This document shows, one piece after another, positions 28,856-38,362 of a stretch of 64,000 bases of DNA. This stretch comes from Catalinimonas niigatensis (lineage in GTDB: Bacteria > Bacteroidota > Bacteroidia > Cytophagales > Cyclobacteriaceae): the NCBI RefSeq assembly GCF_030506285.1, contig NZ_CP119422.1, forward strand, positions 1,488,001-1,552,000. The letters are read 5' to 3'. The translations under genes were made by a program, and so were the position numbers. The stretch's first letter is position 1. Each line of letters starts with the position of its first letter. Under the pieces are notes generated by a model. That model had not been told where the DNA came from, did not search any database, and was given only the letters and a program-made list of their open reading frames with translations.

Positions 28856-30112
28856 TCATCTTTGTTCAAGGTAAATCAATAAATTTGAACGATGTGCCTT
28901 AACTTTATCTACAGAGATTTTTTCCATACTCTTCATAAATAAGGGATCTTGATATACTTTATATCCTACTCGAAGTGCTGTATATAAATCGTATGGGTAA
29001 TATACTGAAAAATCAAGGCCATTTTCATAATTTAAAGTAATCACCTTTTCAGAAATCTGCTCATAAGGCCAATCTTTATCAGAATAGTAATGATCTGCCA
29101 TATACCTAATGGCATTGTACAAATTCTTTTTGCTTTCTGCATTGTAATGCCACAAATCAATATCCACTTGTTCGGCAATCATTGCCAGGTTAATAAGAGC
29201 ATGGATATTATAAAGACTATAATCAAATGATTTTGTGCGGCGTAATTCATGGATTTGCCTTCCCAGAGAATCTAATTGGGAGTCAAAGAATTTTCTGCTA
29301 TTATTGACAACATTTTTTGTGAGCTGGATATTATCAGTAAACAAAGCAAAGCTTGCAATTTGTGCTGCATACCATGTCCCGTGATTATTTTCACTTTGTG
29401 CTTCTTCCTGTCCCATTTTGTTGGTCAATAACCAGTTTAGATAATCTTCAAACCAGGATTTCAAATGCAACATATCCATAGAGGTTAATGCATCAGAATT
29501 ATTGAGTAACTTTATGGAATTCATTAAAATTATATACCATCTGGTATCAATAATTCCGGATGATCTTCCTTCAACTTCTCCTGGTATTGCCTGACCATAG
29601 TTAAGATTAGGGTTCATACCCGTTTCAGGATCTAAAAACCATCCTTTGAGTAAGGTAGCAGCCTTATGAGCGTATCTTTTATCCTGTGTATAATAATAAG
29701 CCAAACCCAAAGTCTGTACAGCCATAGTCATCCTTCTCAGCTGAGGTTTATCAGACTTCATATCTGTTTCCGGATTAGTTTTACCATCTTTTGAAATATA
29801 AGGTAAGCCGTCTTTCGTATCAGGATTAGGCCACAAATAGGGCGCCCAGCTATAATAATCCTTTTTATTACCACTGGGGGGTATGGGAGAATTATTTACT
29901 ACAGAAAAAGTATCAAGACCCATCGCTAATTCCGCATCCCGGATTAATTGTTTTATCGCCAATGAGTCTTGTCTTTCCTGCTTAAGCTCTGTTCTAATTT
30001 TCTCTAAATCCTCATGATAAGTACCCCATGCATTAGACAATTGTTGGGCATTCCCTGAAGTGATAATAACTAAGATAAAAGCTATAATTCTTAGGAAACA
30101 ATAACTTTTCAT
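28856..30112 (-). CDS. Alginate-lyase-family protein (PF05426-like)
   Basis: A 418-residue secreted protein with a signal peptide (about 1-22, ending SGNAQQ). It shows hallmarks of the alginate-lyase (alpha/alpha toroid) family: SWAPYLWPNPDTKDGLPYI near residue 90, VEGRSSGIIDTRW near 180, and ENNHGTWYAAQ with Asn243, His244 and Tyr248, the usual catalytic region. Members cleave uronate polysaccharides by beta-elimination, though many in glycan loci are not strictly alginate-specific. Its ATG overlaps the BNR-4 stop by 4 bp, so the two are coupled. Family is clear; substrate is not. Confidence 0.88.
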   Translation of the reverse strand: MKSYCFLRIIAFILVIITSGNAQQLSNAWGTYHEDLEKIRTELKQERQDSLAIKQLIRDAELAMGLDTFSVVNNSPIPPSGNKKDYYSWAPYLWPNPDTKDGLPYISKDGKTNPETDMKSDKPQLRRMTMAVQTLGLAYYYTQDKRYAHKAATLLKGWFLDPETGMNPNLNYGQAIPGEVEGRSSGIIDTRWYIILMNSIKLLNNSDALTSMDMLHLKSWFEDYLNWLLTNKMGQEEAQSENNHGTWYAAQIASFALFTDNIQLTKNVVNNSRKFFDSQLDSLGRQIHELRRTKSFDYSLYNIHALINLAMIAEQVDIDLWHYNAESKKNLYNAIRYMADHYYSDKDWPYEQISEKVITLNYENGLDFSVYYPYDLYTALRVGYKVYQDPLFMKSMEKISVDKVKAHRSNLLIYLEQR

Positions 30113-31611
30113 GGCATTTTATCCAGTTTCACCATCTCTTCTTCCATATGTTGTGGAAGCATGAAAACGTTCCCTTCTTTATCACTGATGTAAATTCTTG
30201 ATTCAGAAGGTTGTCTTCCATGACCATCTGCCCAAATAGCATAGAAATCATCATGGGCATTCATCGGACGACGGGCATAGGTATGATTATACTCACTGTC
30301 CACAGTCATCTGCTTCACCATTTCCCAATTTTTTCCCTGATCATGACTTACCCATAGGGCCATTTCTCCTCCTGGATTATAAGGCTGGGGCCCTGTCTGT
30401 GTGGGGCCTATGACCTTCCAGGTACCATCTGCTTCCAGATATAAAGAACCATGATCGTAATTGTTATCAGAAGTGGTAATATCCCGGATCTCCCACTTTT
30501 GTCCTGTCCATCTGGCTGTGTGCCAGGTTCTGGGATCATTCTCAGGACCCGCCTCAAACCCCTGACTGGTCATATATAAAATAATTGGATGCCCCTGTTC
30601 ATCAAATTGTATATCTTTCAGATAGACCAATTGCTTTTTACGGTAATAGTCATGGACCAATGCGGGATTATCTATATCCGTTAAAGGTAAGTCCAGTTTT
30701 TTTCCATCTGCCGTCTGCCAGGTCTTGCCAAAATCATGCGTTTCCACATAGTAGATATTGGTACGATAGTTTAATCCATTTCTATCAGGATCATCCGGAT
30801 GAAAATCAAAAGCACTACCTGCTTTTTCTGATGTAGCAGTACTGATCTGGTAATGTCCTTTTTTAATGGCTGCCAGTCTTTGCCAGGACGACCAGGCTTG
30901 ACCATCCTTACTGGTCATAAAGCAAATGGTACGATCTGCAGGATACTTATAGCGTGTAAAGAAGTTCACAAAACCTTTATCTGGCAGATGCCAGGCCTGC
31001 ATGTAGGAAAAATTGTTCATGGCTACTTCTTTGCCTTCCTCCTGTTTGGTAGCAGGAATGATCTCAAAAGTATCAATATCATAAGGACTTTTACTTTTAA
31101 GGACATATGACGGACGGGATAAACCATGGGAATTGCCAAACAGCCAGATATAACCTTCATTATCAATACTAATAATAGGATTATCATGGGCATCGGTAGT
31201 ATTTTTATTCAGCACCAAAGTAGGCTTGGGTACTTTACCAGTGGCATGATCATAATAAGAGACCATATAAAAGAGCGTTGAGTTTGCCGCATCAGTACCA
31301 CCATAACAGAAGAAAGTTTTGTTGACCTCTTTGCTATAAATGGCTATGGGATTATGTTGTTGAGGATAAGTTCCTAAGCCTCCACTGTACTTATACTTGT
31401 ACTCATTATCCAAAGGCTGATTCATATACCACAGCCCTCTGTACTCATCTACTTTCTGGTTCAGAAGTTCTCCTATGTTATTTTGAGCATCAGGATGTAT
31501 AGCATCTTTTTCATCTTTTTGTTCTCCATAAATTCCCTGAGCCAACCCATACATTCCCTGTGTAAGCAATACAACAAGTGTAATTATTTTTTTAATGATC
31601 ATTTTTAGCAA
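30109..31611 (-). CDS. BNR-4 beta-propeller protein, possible polysaccharide lyase
   Basis: A 500-residue secreted protein with signal peptide (about 1-25) and a BNR-4-type propeller (YKYSGGLGTYPQQHNPIAIY, TDAHDNPIISIDNEGYIWLF, HDFGKTWQTADG, SHDQGKNWEMV). The spacing of His142 (DAHDNP), His162 (GNSHG), Tyr203 (FSYMQ) and Arg220 (FFTRY) resembles the His/His/Tyr/Arg site of propeller-fold ulvan lyases (PL24/PL25); I recall that arrangement from the literature and have not aligned it. It begins 6 bp after SusD and overlaps the alginate-lyase-like gene. A lyase role on a uronate glycan is plausible; a non-catalytic binding role is the alternative. Confidence 0.8.
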   Translation of the reverse strand: MLKMIIKKIITLVVLLTQGMYGLAQGIYGEQKDEKDAIHPDAQNNIGELLNQKVDEYRGLWYMNQPLDNEYKYKYSGGLGTYPQQHNPIAIYSKEVNKTFFCYGGTDAANSTLFYMVSYYDHATGKVPKPTLVLNKNTTDAHDNPIISIDNEGYIWLFGNSHGLSRPSYVLKSKSPYDIDTFEIIPATKQEEGKEVAMNNFSYMQAWHLPDKGFVNFFTRYKYPADRTICFMTSKDGQAWSSWQRLAAIKKGHYQISTATSEKAGSAFDFHPDDPDRNGLNYRTNIYYVETHDFGKTWQTADGKKLDLPLTDIDNPALVHDYYRKKQLVYLKDIQFDEQGHPIILYMTSQGFEAGPENDPRTWHTARWTGQKWEIRDITTSDNNYDHGSLYLEADGTWKVIGPTQTGPQPYNPGGEMALWVSHDQGKNWEMVKQMTVDSEYNHTYARRPMNAHDDFYAIWADGHGRQPSESRIYISDKEGNVFMLPQHMEEEMVKLDKMP

Positions 31612-31617
31612 GTTAAA

Positions 31618-33039
31618 TTAGTTCAATGATGTCCCCCACCATACAGGCATCTCATAGATAGTAATGTCATTGATCTCAGAAGGCGTATTTGGATTTCGGT
31701 TTACTTCAGAAGGAGGATAAGGCAAGCGTAGAGGTGTTCCTCTGGGATCACTCATTTGAGGAATGCCTGTTCTTCTGAAATCATTATAAGCTTCCAATGA
31801 CTGGAACATCCAGAAGGATACATTTTTTTGTCTGATAATATGTTCAAGTGTTAAATCAGCTTCTCCTGGAAAAACTATCCCCTGGTTCACATAAGACATA
31901 ATTTCCTCTTCTGAAATGCCAGATCTCCTTAATGCAGCCTGTACTGCTTCTTCGTAAGCTGCATTGGCCTCCGGCCTGTTTCCTAAACGCAAATGTGCTT
32001 CTGACTCAATAAATTTCATCTCATCGTAGGTGAGCAGAGGTTGAGGTGCTTCATCATACAGTACAGTTTCCGTAGAAGGAGCAGAATATACAGAATGGGT
32101 AAGATCTGATTGCGCATTGCCACTGGGCGCTCCTACAAACTCACCCTCAATTTTGGTGAACCACCTTTCTGCCCTAGGGTCTACAAATCCAGGCTCATTG
32201 AAACTGTTAATCAGATCGATAAAAGTTTCACTAACGGCATAGGTTTGTTCTTGTTTCTGCCATCCTGCCCAGGGATTGTCATTAGATGTTCCGGAAAGGT
32301 ATCCTTCAAAAATGAATCCTTCTTCTGCTGAGGTAAAAGCATTGTTTAATGCATCTAAAGCATCCTGTGCTGATGACGCCGGGTCAATATTGCTGAGCCG
32401 ATTGTGTAACCTTGCTTTCAGGGCATAAGCCGTTTTTTTCCACATCTCTCTATCTCCCTGAAAAATCAAATCAATCTGCGCAGCATTACCAATAGACTCT
32501 CTGTCCAAATCTACAATCGCTTCATCCAGAGTTTGTTGTAGAAAGGCATATATGGTCTGCTGATTATCAAAAATAGGAGATCGATTTAAACTTCCCTGCA
32601 AAGCCTCTGAATGAGGCACATCCCCAAAAAAATCGGTGCCGACACTGAGTGTATAAGCATACAGTACTTTAGCAATTCCTACCGCTATATATTGTCCTTC
32701 CTCACTCCCTCCTTCTGATCCTTTGTCAATGATAATTTTTAAATCATTCAAAGTGTTATAGGTGCTCGACCACACATTGCTATTCACATCTTCAGGCCTC
32801 CTCGGATTCAAATGTACATTGGTGGCATGTTCTACAAAAAGGCTGGCATATTCTCCGCCTCCATCACCAGCCACTCCATGTATGGTACTAATGGTAGCTT
32901 GTGGCAATAGTAAGGAGACAGGTACATCTATAGGTGCATTTGGATTTTCATTAATTTTATCCAAGGTATCATCACTACAGGAAAGCAAGAAGCAGAGCAA
33001 GAAACCTAGTATAGTTATATTCTGGAGTATATTTTTCAT
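31618..33039 (-). CDS. SusD-like lipoprotein (SusD-like_2 type, locus 3)
   Basis: Lipoprotein signal with Cys21 (CFLLSCSDDTLDKINENPNAP). The DKINENPNAP motif and the body (LLPQATIS, NVWSSTYNTLNDLKIIID, KVLYAYTLSVGTDFFGDVPH) are characteristic of the second SusD Pfam family rather than classical RagB. At 473 residues the length is normal. It begins 20 bp after the SusC stop and ends 6 bp before the BNR-4 gene. It is the surface glycan-binding partner of the adjacent SusC. Confidence 0.92.
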   Translation of the reverse strand: MKNILQNITILGFLLCFLLSCSDDTLDKINENPNAPIDVPVSLLLPQATISTIHGVAGDGGGEYASLFVEHATNVHLNPRRPEDVNSNVWSSTYNTLNDLKIIIDKGSEGGSEEGQYIAVGIAKVLYAYTLSVGTDFFGDVPHSEALQGSLNRSPIFDNQQTIYAFLQQTLDEAIVDLDRESIGNAAQIDLIFQGDREMWKKTAYALKARLHNRLSNIDPASSAQDALDALNNAFTSAEEGFIFEGYLSGTSNDNPWAGWQKQEQTYAVSETFIDLINSFNEPGFVDPRAERWFTKIEGEFVGAPSGNAQSDLTHSVYSAPSTETVLYDEAPQPLLTYDEMKFIESEAHLRLGNRPEANAAYEEAVQAALRRSGISEEEIMSYVNQGIVFPGEADLTLEHIIRQKNVSFWMFQSLEAYNDFRRTGIPQMSDPRGTPLRLPYPPSEVNRNPNTPSEINDITIYEMPVWWGTSLN

Positions 33040-33059
33040 AAGTTTTGCGTTTTTTTGAA

Positions 33060-36000
33060 TTAAAAATTAATTCTGACTCCTCCACCAAAACTTTTTGTCT
33101 GTGGATAAGTGGTATATTCCTCTCCTTGCGAAACACTGAACATTTCAGGGTCAAAATGGGGCAAAGCTGCATTGAGCCAGAGATTTCTTCCGGTCAGGTA
33201 AAAAGAAGCAGATCTGATAAAAGTATTCTCGAGCAGGGCTGACGGTAAGTCATAAGTTAACCTTACCTCACGCAGGCGCACAAAGGTAGCATCGTATACA
33301 TTGGACTCTATAATAGGGTCCTGGTTTACCCGATAGAAGTCATATCCCCGCTGAATCGTAATATCATTGTTACCCTCCACGACTAGATTTCCCCCTTCAT
33401 CATAGTATCCTTTATTTCCTGGAAATACATAATCGGCTTCTCTATTCTCAGTATCACTCAGTATACCATATAATCTTCCGAGGCGACTGTACCCTGAAGA
33501 TAATTTTCCGCCTTGCCGCCAGTCAATTTGCGCAGAAAAAGAGAAGTTTTTATAAGAGATGTTATTGATGAAGTTTATTTCAAAATCAGGTTGAGCACTT
33601 CCCAGGATAATTTGCTCAGTAGAACGTAAGGGCATTCCGTATAGTGGATTAGGATTTCCATTAGGCAAAACAGATCTGCTGTCTACGACCACTTCCCCAC
33701 TAGCCGGATCTCTGGCATATCCAAACCCTATTAAAGATGGAAACTCTTCCCCTTCTCTTGCTACAGCCGTCACTCTGCTTCCTCCCAATTCCAGTTGTTC
33801 TATCCCTTCTGCCAAACTCAAAACCTTGTTGGTATAGGTGGTAAAGTTAGAGGTTACATCCCAGCGAAAAGTAGGCGTTACGACCGGAGTTATATTGAGC
33901 ATGATTTCATGCCCCTTGATACTCATTTCGCCAGCATTGCGTAATTCACTTGAATAACCTGTGGAAATTGCAATAGGTACCTGATATATCTGCCCATTGG
34001 CTTTAGAATTGTAATAGGTATAATCCAGTCCTATACGATCATTGACAAACCTCAAATCTACTCCTATTTCAAATGTCCTGGTATTCTCGGGTTGTAAATC
34101 AGTGCTGTTAAACTGGTTGCTCTGTGTAAAAGCATTTAATCCTTGGTAAGGAAAGGTAAAACCACCGACAGCAGATCCCGGAACAAATACAGTTTGTGTA
34201 GAATAAATGGGGCCTGCCTGCCCAACTTCCGCTACGCTGGCTCTGAACTTACCGAAAGTGAGTATATTCTCAGGGATGGATAAAAATTCCGTAAATACTA
34301 CCCCCAAACCTAGAGAAGGATAGAAAAAAGAGCGGTTTTCACGGGGCATATTTGAAACGATATCATTTCTCCCGGTAGCATTTAAAAACACAGAGTTTTG
34401 CCAGGACAAAGAAAAGTTGCCAAAAAACCCTACGACACGACTCCGTTCCAGTCTTTCATTGGTGGTTTGTACAGCCGTATTGGAAATATGGTGAAAACCT
34501 CCTATCACGATATCAGAGCCGTTGTTGGATACCACATTCGAGCGAATGTCATACACCTCATTTCCGAGCATAAAATCCACATTGAAGGCATCTCCGAAAT
34601 TCCGGCTCATGGTCAGGTTCAGGTTAGAATTAATCTGTCTGTGGTTAAGCATTCTATTGCTAATGCTGCCTCCGCTTGGTGGGTCCGTTCTTCCACCTGA
34701 GTGGCCTGATCCCTTCTCAAATACTTCCTTTATATTTGTAGTATATTCATCCAGTCCAATACGATAATTGACAGATAACCAATCCAGAGGCTTGTAGTCA
34801 AGACTCACATTACCAAATGTGCGGGAAGTTCTGTCATTGATATAATTGTTTTCCAAAGCCCAATAAATATTGTCATGTTGACCCCTGAAATTAATTTGTT
34901 TGTAAGGATCACCAGGTTCATGCGTGGGCTTTCCTTTCAGATCATAAGAAGGAGGCGTGAAAAAGGCTCCATAAAAAAGATTTGAGCCACCAGTAGTAGG
35001 ATGAAATCTGTTGATTAAATTATTGGCATAATTCACTGAAGAACTGATTCTTAGTTTATCTGTAATATCATACCCTCCGGCAAATTTAAGATTTATTCTT
35101 TGCATGCCGGTATTTTCCACGATGCCTTGTTGGTCTGCAAAACCTAGGCTGATGGCATAATTTCCTCCGTCAAGAGCATTGGCAATTGTTAAATTGGCGT
35201 TTAAGGTCCCACCTGTTTTAAAAAACTCCCGGGCATTATCATAAGCAGCAGCTTCCTCTGGTTCGCCCAGCTGATTGATATAGGTTCCCATCGTGTCTAT
35301 CCTTGGTCCCCAGGCGAAAGCAGAGTTGGCATTAAACACTCCCCTTTCTCCTTGTGCATATGTAGTTTGCGTTTCGGGAAACCTAGAAATACGATCAACA
35401 CTATAATTAGTCTCAAATGTAACAGAAGGTCTACCATCCAAGGCTCCTTCTCCTTTTTTGGTTTCAATGACAATCACACCATTGGAAGCCCTTAACCCAT
35501 AAAGTGCCGCCGCTGTAGGCCCCTTTAATACATTGATAGATTTGATATCATTGGGATTGATGTCAATAGCTCTGTCGCCACTGGATATAGGGAGGCCGTC
35601 CACTACATACAATGGTTCGTTATTTCCCACAAAAGAACGGCTACCTCTGATGGTAATTTGCGAACGGCTGCCAGGAGCTCCCGAACTTTGCTTCACAATA
35701 ACACCGGCCACTTTTCCCTGTAGGCTATTCACCAGATTGGTGTTGCCAACAGCCGCTAACTGTTCCCCTTCTACCTCCTGCACTGCATAGCTCAAAGCTT
35801 TCTTTTCTTTTTCTATACCAAAAGCCGTCACGACCACCTCAGAAAGGGCTTGAATATCAGGTACCAGCGATATATTAATTACACTTTGATTTTCAATAGC
35901 TACTTCTTCTGTGCTATAACCTACAGAAGAAAAAACCAGTGTAGTAGCGTCATCCGGTGCATTCAGGCGAAAATTGCCATTCACATCTGTTACCGTTCCT

Positions 36001-36563
36001 ATAGTAGTGTTTTTTACCAACACGTTCACTCCGGGCAACGGCTCATCGTTTTCATCGCTTACTTGACCAGTAATAGTTTTCTCCAGAACAGCCTGTAACC
36101 TGATGTCTCGGGTAGGAAGCTTCATCAAAAGGCTTTGCTGTCCTACCTTTTCCTCATACTTCTCAGTATTTGCTTCAATTTTTTGGATAAGTTGTTCCTG
36201 AGTCTCTTCTGGTTTGATGATGTAATGAGTATCATCAATTTTTTTATAGGTGAGCCCTAAGGGAGCCAGTAAGTCGTCCAAAAGCTGCTCAAAGTTTTCA
36301 GAGTTAAGCGTTGCCTTGTTTACAATTTTCTTTTCCACAAGACTGTGGTCAAACATAAAATTGACCTTATAGCGAATACCAATCTCTTCCAGTACCTGTT
36401 TAAGCAACTGCTGGTCCTGCTCTTTTGATGAGCTGGTACTGCTCCTTTTTCCAATATCAGTTTCCGTGACGGCGGCAAGTTCCTGTGCCCATATGCCGCT
36501 TTGGCAGCAGCAAATCATAGTCACCACCAAATATCCGGTACACTTTTGTACAAAATTACGCAT
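33060..36563 (-). CDS. SusC TonB-dependent transporter with STN signalling domain (locus 3)
   Basis: A 1167-residue outer-membrane transporter. After a signal peptide ending near AQELAA, residues about 50-120 form an STN domain (EIGIRYKVNFMFDHSLVEKK, LLAPLGLTYKKIDDTHYII). Then come the regulatory-like domain (DEPLPGVNVLVKNTTIGTV), SEVVVTAFGIEKEKKALSY, the plug (TIRGSRSFVGNNEPLYVVDG) and the barrel ending GGGVRINF. It lacks the EF-hand-like loop of the other two SusC proteins and has the shorter ILGSAQPDFEI segment there. The STN domain pairs logically with the FecR and sigma genes upstream. Confidence 0.94.
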   Translation of the reverse strand: MRNFVQKCTGYLVVTMICCCQSGIWAQELAAVTETDIGKRSSTSSSKEQDQQLLKQVLEEIGIRYKVNFMFDHSLVEKKIVNKATLNSENFEQLLDDLLAPLGLTYKKIDDTHYIIKPEETQEQLIQKIEANTEKYEEKVGQQSLLMKLPTRDIRLQAVLEKTITGQVSDENDEPLPGVNVLVKNTTIGTVTDVNGNFRLNAPDDATTLVFSSVGYSTEEVAIENQSVINISLVPDIQALSEVVVTAFGIEKEKKALSYAVQEVEGEQLAAVGNTNLVNSLQGKVAGVIVKQSSGAPGSRSQITIRGSRSFVGNNEPLYVVDGLPISSGDRAIDINPNDIKSINVLKGPTAAALYGLRASNGVIVIETKKGEGALDGRPSVTFETNYSVDRISRFPETQTTYAQGERGVFNANSAFAWGPRIDTMGTYINQLGEPEEAAAYDNAREFFKTGGTLNANLTIANALDGGNYAISLGFADQQGIVENTGMQRINLKFAGGYDITDKLRISSSVNYANNLINRFHPTTGGSNLFYGAFFTPPSYDLKGKPTHEPGDPYKQINFRGQHDNIYWALENNYINDRTSRTFGNVSLDYKPLDWLSVNYRIGLDEYTTNIKEVFEKGSGHSGGRTDPPSGGSISNRMLNHRQINSNLNLTMSRNFGDAFNVDFMLGNEVYDIRSNVVSNNGSDIVIGGFHHISNTAVQTTNERLERSRVVGFFGNFSLSWQNSVFLNATGRNDIVSNMPRENRSFFYPSLGLGVVFTEFLSIPENILTFGKFRASVAEVGQAGPIYSTQTVFVPGSAVGGFTFPYQGLNAFTQSNQFNSTDLQPENTRTFEIGVDLRFVNDRIGLDYTYYNSKANGQIYQVPIAISTGYSSELRNAGEMSIKGHEIMLNITPVVTPTFRWDVTSNFTTYTNKVLSLAEGIEQLELGGSRVTAVAREGEEFPSLIGFGYARDPASGEVVVDSRSVLPNGNPNPLYGMPLRSTEQIILGSAQPDFEINFINNISYKNFSFSAQIDWRQGGKLSSGYSRLGRLYGILSDTENREADYVFPGNKGYYDEGGNLVVEGNNDITIQRGYDFYRVNQDPIIESNVYDATFVRLREVRLTYDLPSALLENTFIRSASFYLTGRNLWLNAALPHFDPEMFSVSQGEEYTTYPQTKSFGGGVRINF

Positions 36564-36607
36564 AGTCTGTTAATTTTAGGTTGGACAAATTGTCTATCAA
36601 ATAATGA

Positions 36608-36647
36608 ATCCTGCCGGAAGGGTGGCCTTAACACCCTCTGGCAGGAT
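36608..36647 (-). promoter_or_regulatory. Long intercistronic hairpin between fecR and susC
   Basis: Inverted repeat ATCCTGCC ... GGCAGGAT (36608-36615 and 36640-36647) extended inward by AGGGTG/CACCCT, with small internal mismatches and a 7-nt loop. It falls between the FecR stop (36651) and the SusC start (36563). No U-tract follows in the minus-strand RNA, so it is more likely an mRNA-processing or stability element, or an attenuator, than a terminator. Confidence 0.55.
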
Positions 36648-36650
36648 AGT

Positions 36651-37658
36651 TTAGGGTTTGCTGAATATAATTCGGTTATCCTCCTGCTGGACATTAATGT
36701 CGTATATCTCTGAAATTGCCGTCAGAATCACATCCGTGTCTTTCAGGGATAATGTAGCAGTAGCTGTAAGTTTGGTCTGCTTAAGGCTGTCATCCTGGAT
36801 AATTATCTCAAAGCCATAATAATCTTCCAAAGCCCTGGCGATGTCGATCAGAGAAGTATTGTCCAGGATCAGTTCCTGATTACGCCAGGTAGAATAGTGT
36901 TGTGGGTTCACTAATTTTTTGGTAAGGCTGCGGTGGATTCCGGAAAATATCACTAGTTCTCCAGGTTTCATTACTATCTCTGAAACTGTTTCATCCTGAT
37001 TAATATCCAGCTTTACTTTTCCCGTATGCAGCACTACTTCGGTGTCTCCCCGGCGATTGTTCACATTAAACTCGGTACCTAGCACTTCTACGTTGAGCTG
37101 CGAAGTATGAACTTCAAATTTGCGGTCATCTTGTGTATGTACTACTGAAAAGAAAGCTTCTCCATCCAGCCACACCTGCCGAGAGGCATTTATTCTGTAG
37201 TCGCTCATTTGTTCTTCCCAATCAGCAGTATACCTAAGTGTTGAATTCGCGTTCAGCGTAACTTCTGATCCATCGGGTAAAGTAACATTTTTGATTTCAC
37301 CGTAGACAGTTCGGATAGTAGTAGTTTCATTTTGGTTTAGGTACATCAAACAGACCATGCTGATCAGAAGTAAGCCTGCCCATGCAGCGGCCATTCGGTA
37401 CCAGCGTGGCGACAGCTTCCACCCTGATCGTTCCGAAAGTTTTCGCGTAGGTTGAGTTTGAATAGAGGTATAGGGTTTGACCTTTGTAAAAATTTCCTGC
37501 CGGATTTTTTCTTTTTCTGCTTCGGTAAGTCCTTCCAGTGGCGAAGTTTTATCATCATGGGATGCCGTAAACCATGTATTAAATAATTCTTCACCTTCAG
37601 GACTATATTTTCCGGATAAGTACTCCCGGATAATTTTATCCAAATCTTTTTGAGACAT
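36651..37658 (-). CDS. FecR-family anti-sigma factor (DUF4974), locus 3
   Basis: A 335-residue inner-membrane signalling protein. The cytoplasmic part begins MSQKDLDKIIREYLSGKYSP, one membrane helix lies near 88-106 (MAAAWAGLLLISMVCLMYL), and the periplasmic FecR core reads LPDGSEVTLNANSTLRY, RQVWLDGEAFFSVV and VLGTEFNVNNRRGDTEVVL. The DUF4974 domain occupies about 255-335. It follows the sigma gene by 116 bp and precedes SusC. It should hold the sigma factor until the transporter signals substrate. Confidence 0.93.
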   Translation of the reverse strand: MSQKDLDKIIREYLSGKYSPEGEELFNTWFTASHDDKTSPLEGLTEAEKEKIRQEIFTKVKPYTSIQTQPTRKLSERSGWKLSPRWYRMAAAWAGLLLISMVCLMYLNQNETTTIRTVYGEIKNVTLPDGSEVTLNANSTLRYTADWEEQMSDYRINASRQVWLDGEAFFSVVHTQDDRKFEVHTSQLNVEVLGTEFNVNNRRGDTEVVLHTGKVKLDINQDETVSEIVMKPGELVIFSGIHRSLTKKLVNPQHYSTWRNQELILDNTSLIDIARALEDYYGFEIIIQDDSLKQTKLTATATLSLKDTDVILTAISEIYDINVQQEDNRIIFSKP

Positions 37659-37774
37659 AGGTTTGCTAGGATGTTGTATCTATATACATAGCCGTTCAAA
37701 GCGCGGCTTTCCCCTATGCCTTCTGCAAAAGTTTTGAAAATTTTTATTTATCTGTTCTCAGAGTCTTGTCTGGA

Positions 37775-38362
37775 CTAGTCAAGGAAAATAAAAAATAAGG
37801 ATAGGAAAGTTGTAAACTCCTGCATGTTAGCCCGTAGTACTTTCAACGCTTTGGTGATCTGATTTTCTACAGTTTTGGGAGAAATAAGTAGCTTTTCTGC
37901 AATCTCTTTATTAGAATAGTGTTCCATGCGGCTTAGCCTGAACACTTCCTGACATTTTTCCGGCAGCTTATTGATTTCTTTTTCAAGCATGGCGTTCAGT
38001 TCATCATAGGCCATAAAATCAAGAGTGGTATTATCTGATTCTATGAAAGTTTTTTTGATAGCCTCTATATATTTTTCCTTTACGGCCTGGGAGCGAATAT
38101 AGTCCAGAATGGTGTACTTCATAGCCGAAAAGATATAGGCAGCAAAGGTAGTTTGGATATGGAGTTGATGTCTTCTTCTCCAGAGATTGGCAAAGACATC
38201 CTGTAGCAGTTCCTTCGCTGTTTCCATAGATCCGGTACGATGGTAGGTCAACGTCAGCAGTTTTTCCCAATATCGGTTATATAGCACCTCAAAAGCTTCT
38301 TCATCTCCCTGCCGTAGCTGGCTGATAAGTACATTTTCATCATATGTTTCCTTATTTGCCAT
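37775..38362 (-). CDS. ECF sigma-70 factor (FecI-like, locus 3)
   Basis: A 195-residue sigma factor of the Bacteroides expansion type. Region 2 reads FEVLYNRYWEKLLTLTYHRTG, LLQDVFANLWRRR and YTILDYIRSQ. Region 4 reads LPEKCQEVFRLSRMEHYSNKEIAE, followed by LLISPKTVENQITKALKVLR. It opens the sigma-FecR-SusC-SusD-BNR4-lyase order on the minus strand. It probably activates this locus after release by FecR. Confidence 0.94.
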   Translation of the reverse strand: MANKETYDENVLISQLRQGDEEAFEVLYNRYWEKLLTLTYHRTGSMETAKELLQDVFANLWRRRHQLHIQTTFAAYIFSAMKYTILDYIRSQAVKEKYIEAIKKTFIESDNTTLDFMAYDELNAMLEKEINKLPEKCQEVFRLSRMEHYSNKEIAEKLLISPKTVENQITKALKVLRANMQEFTTFLSLFFIFLD

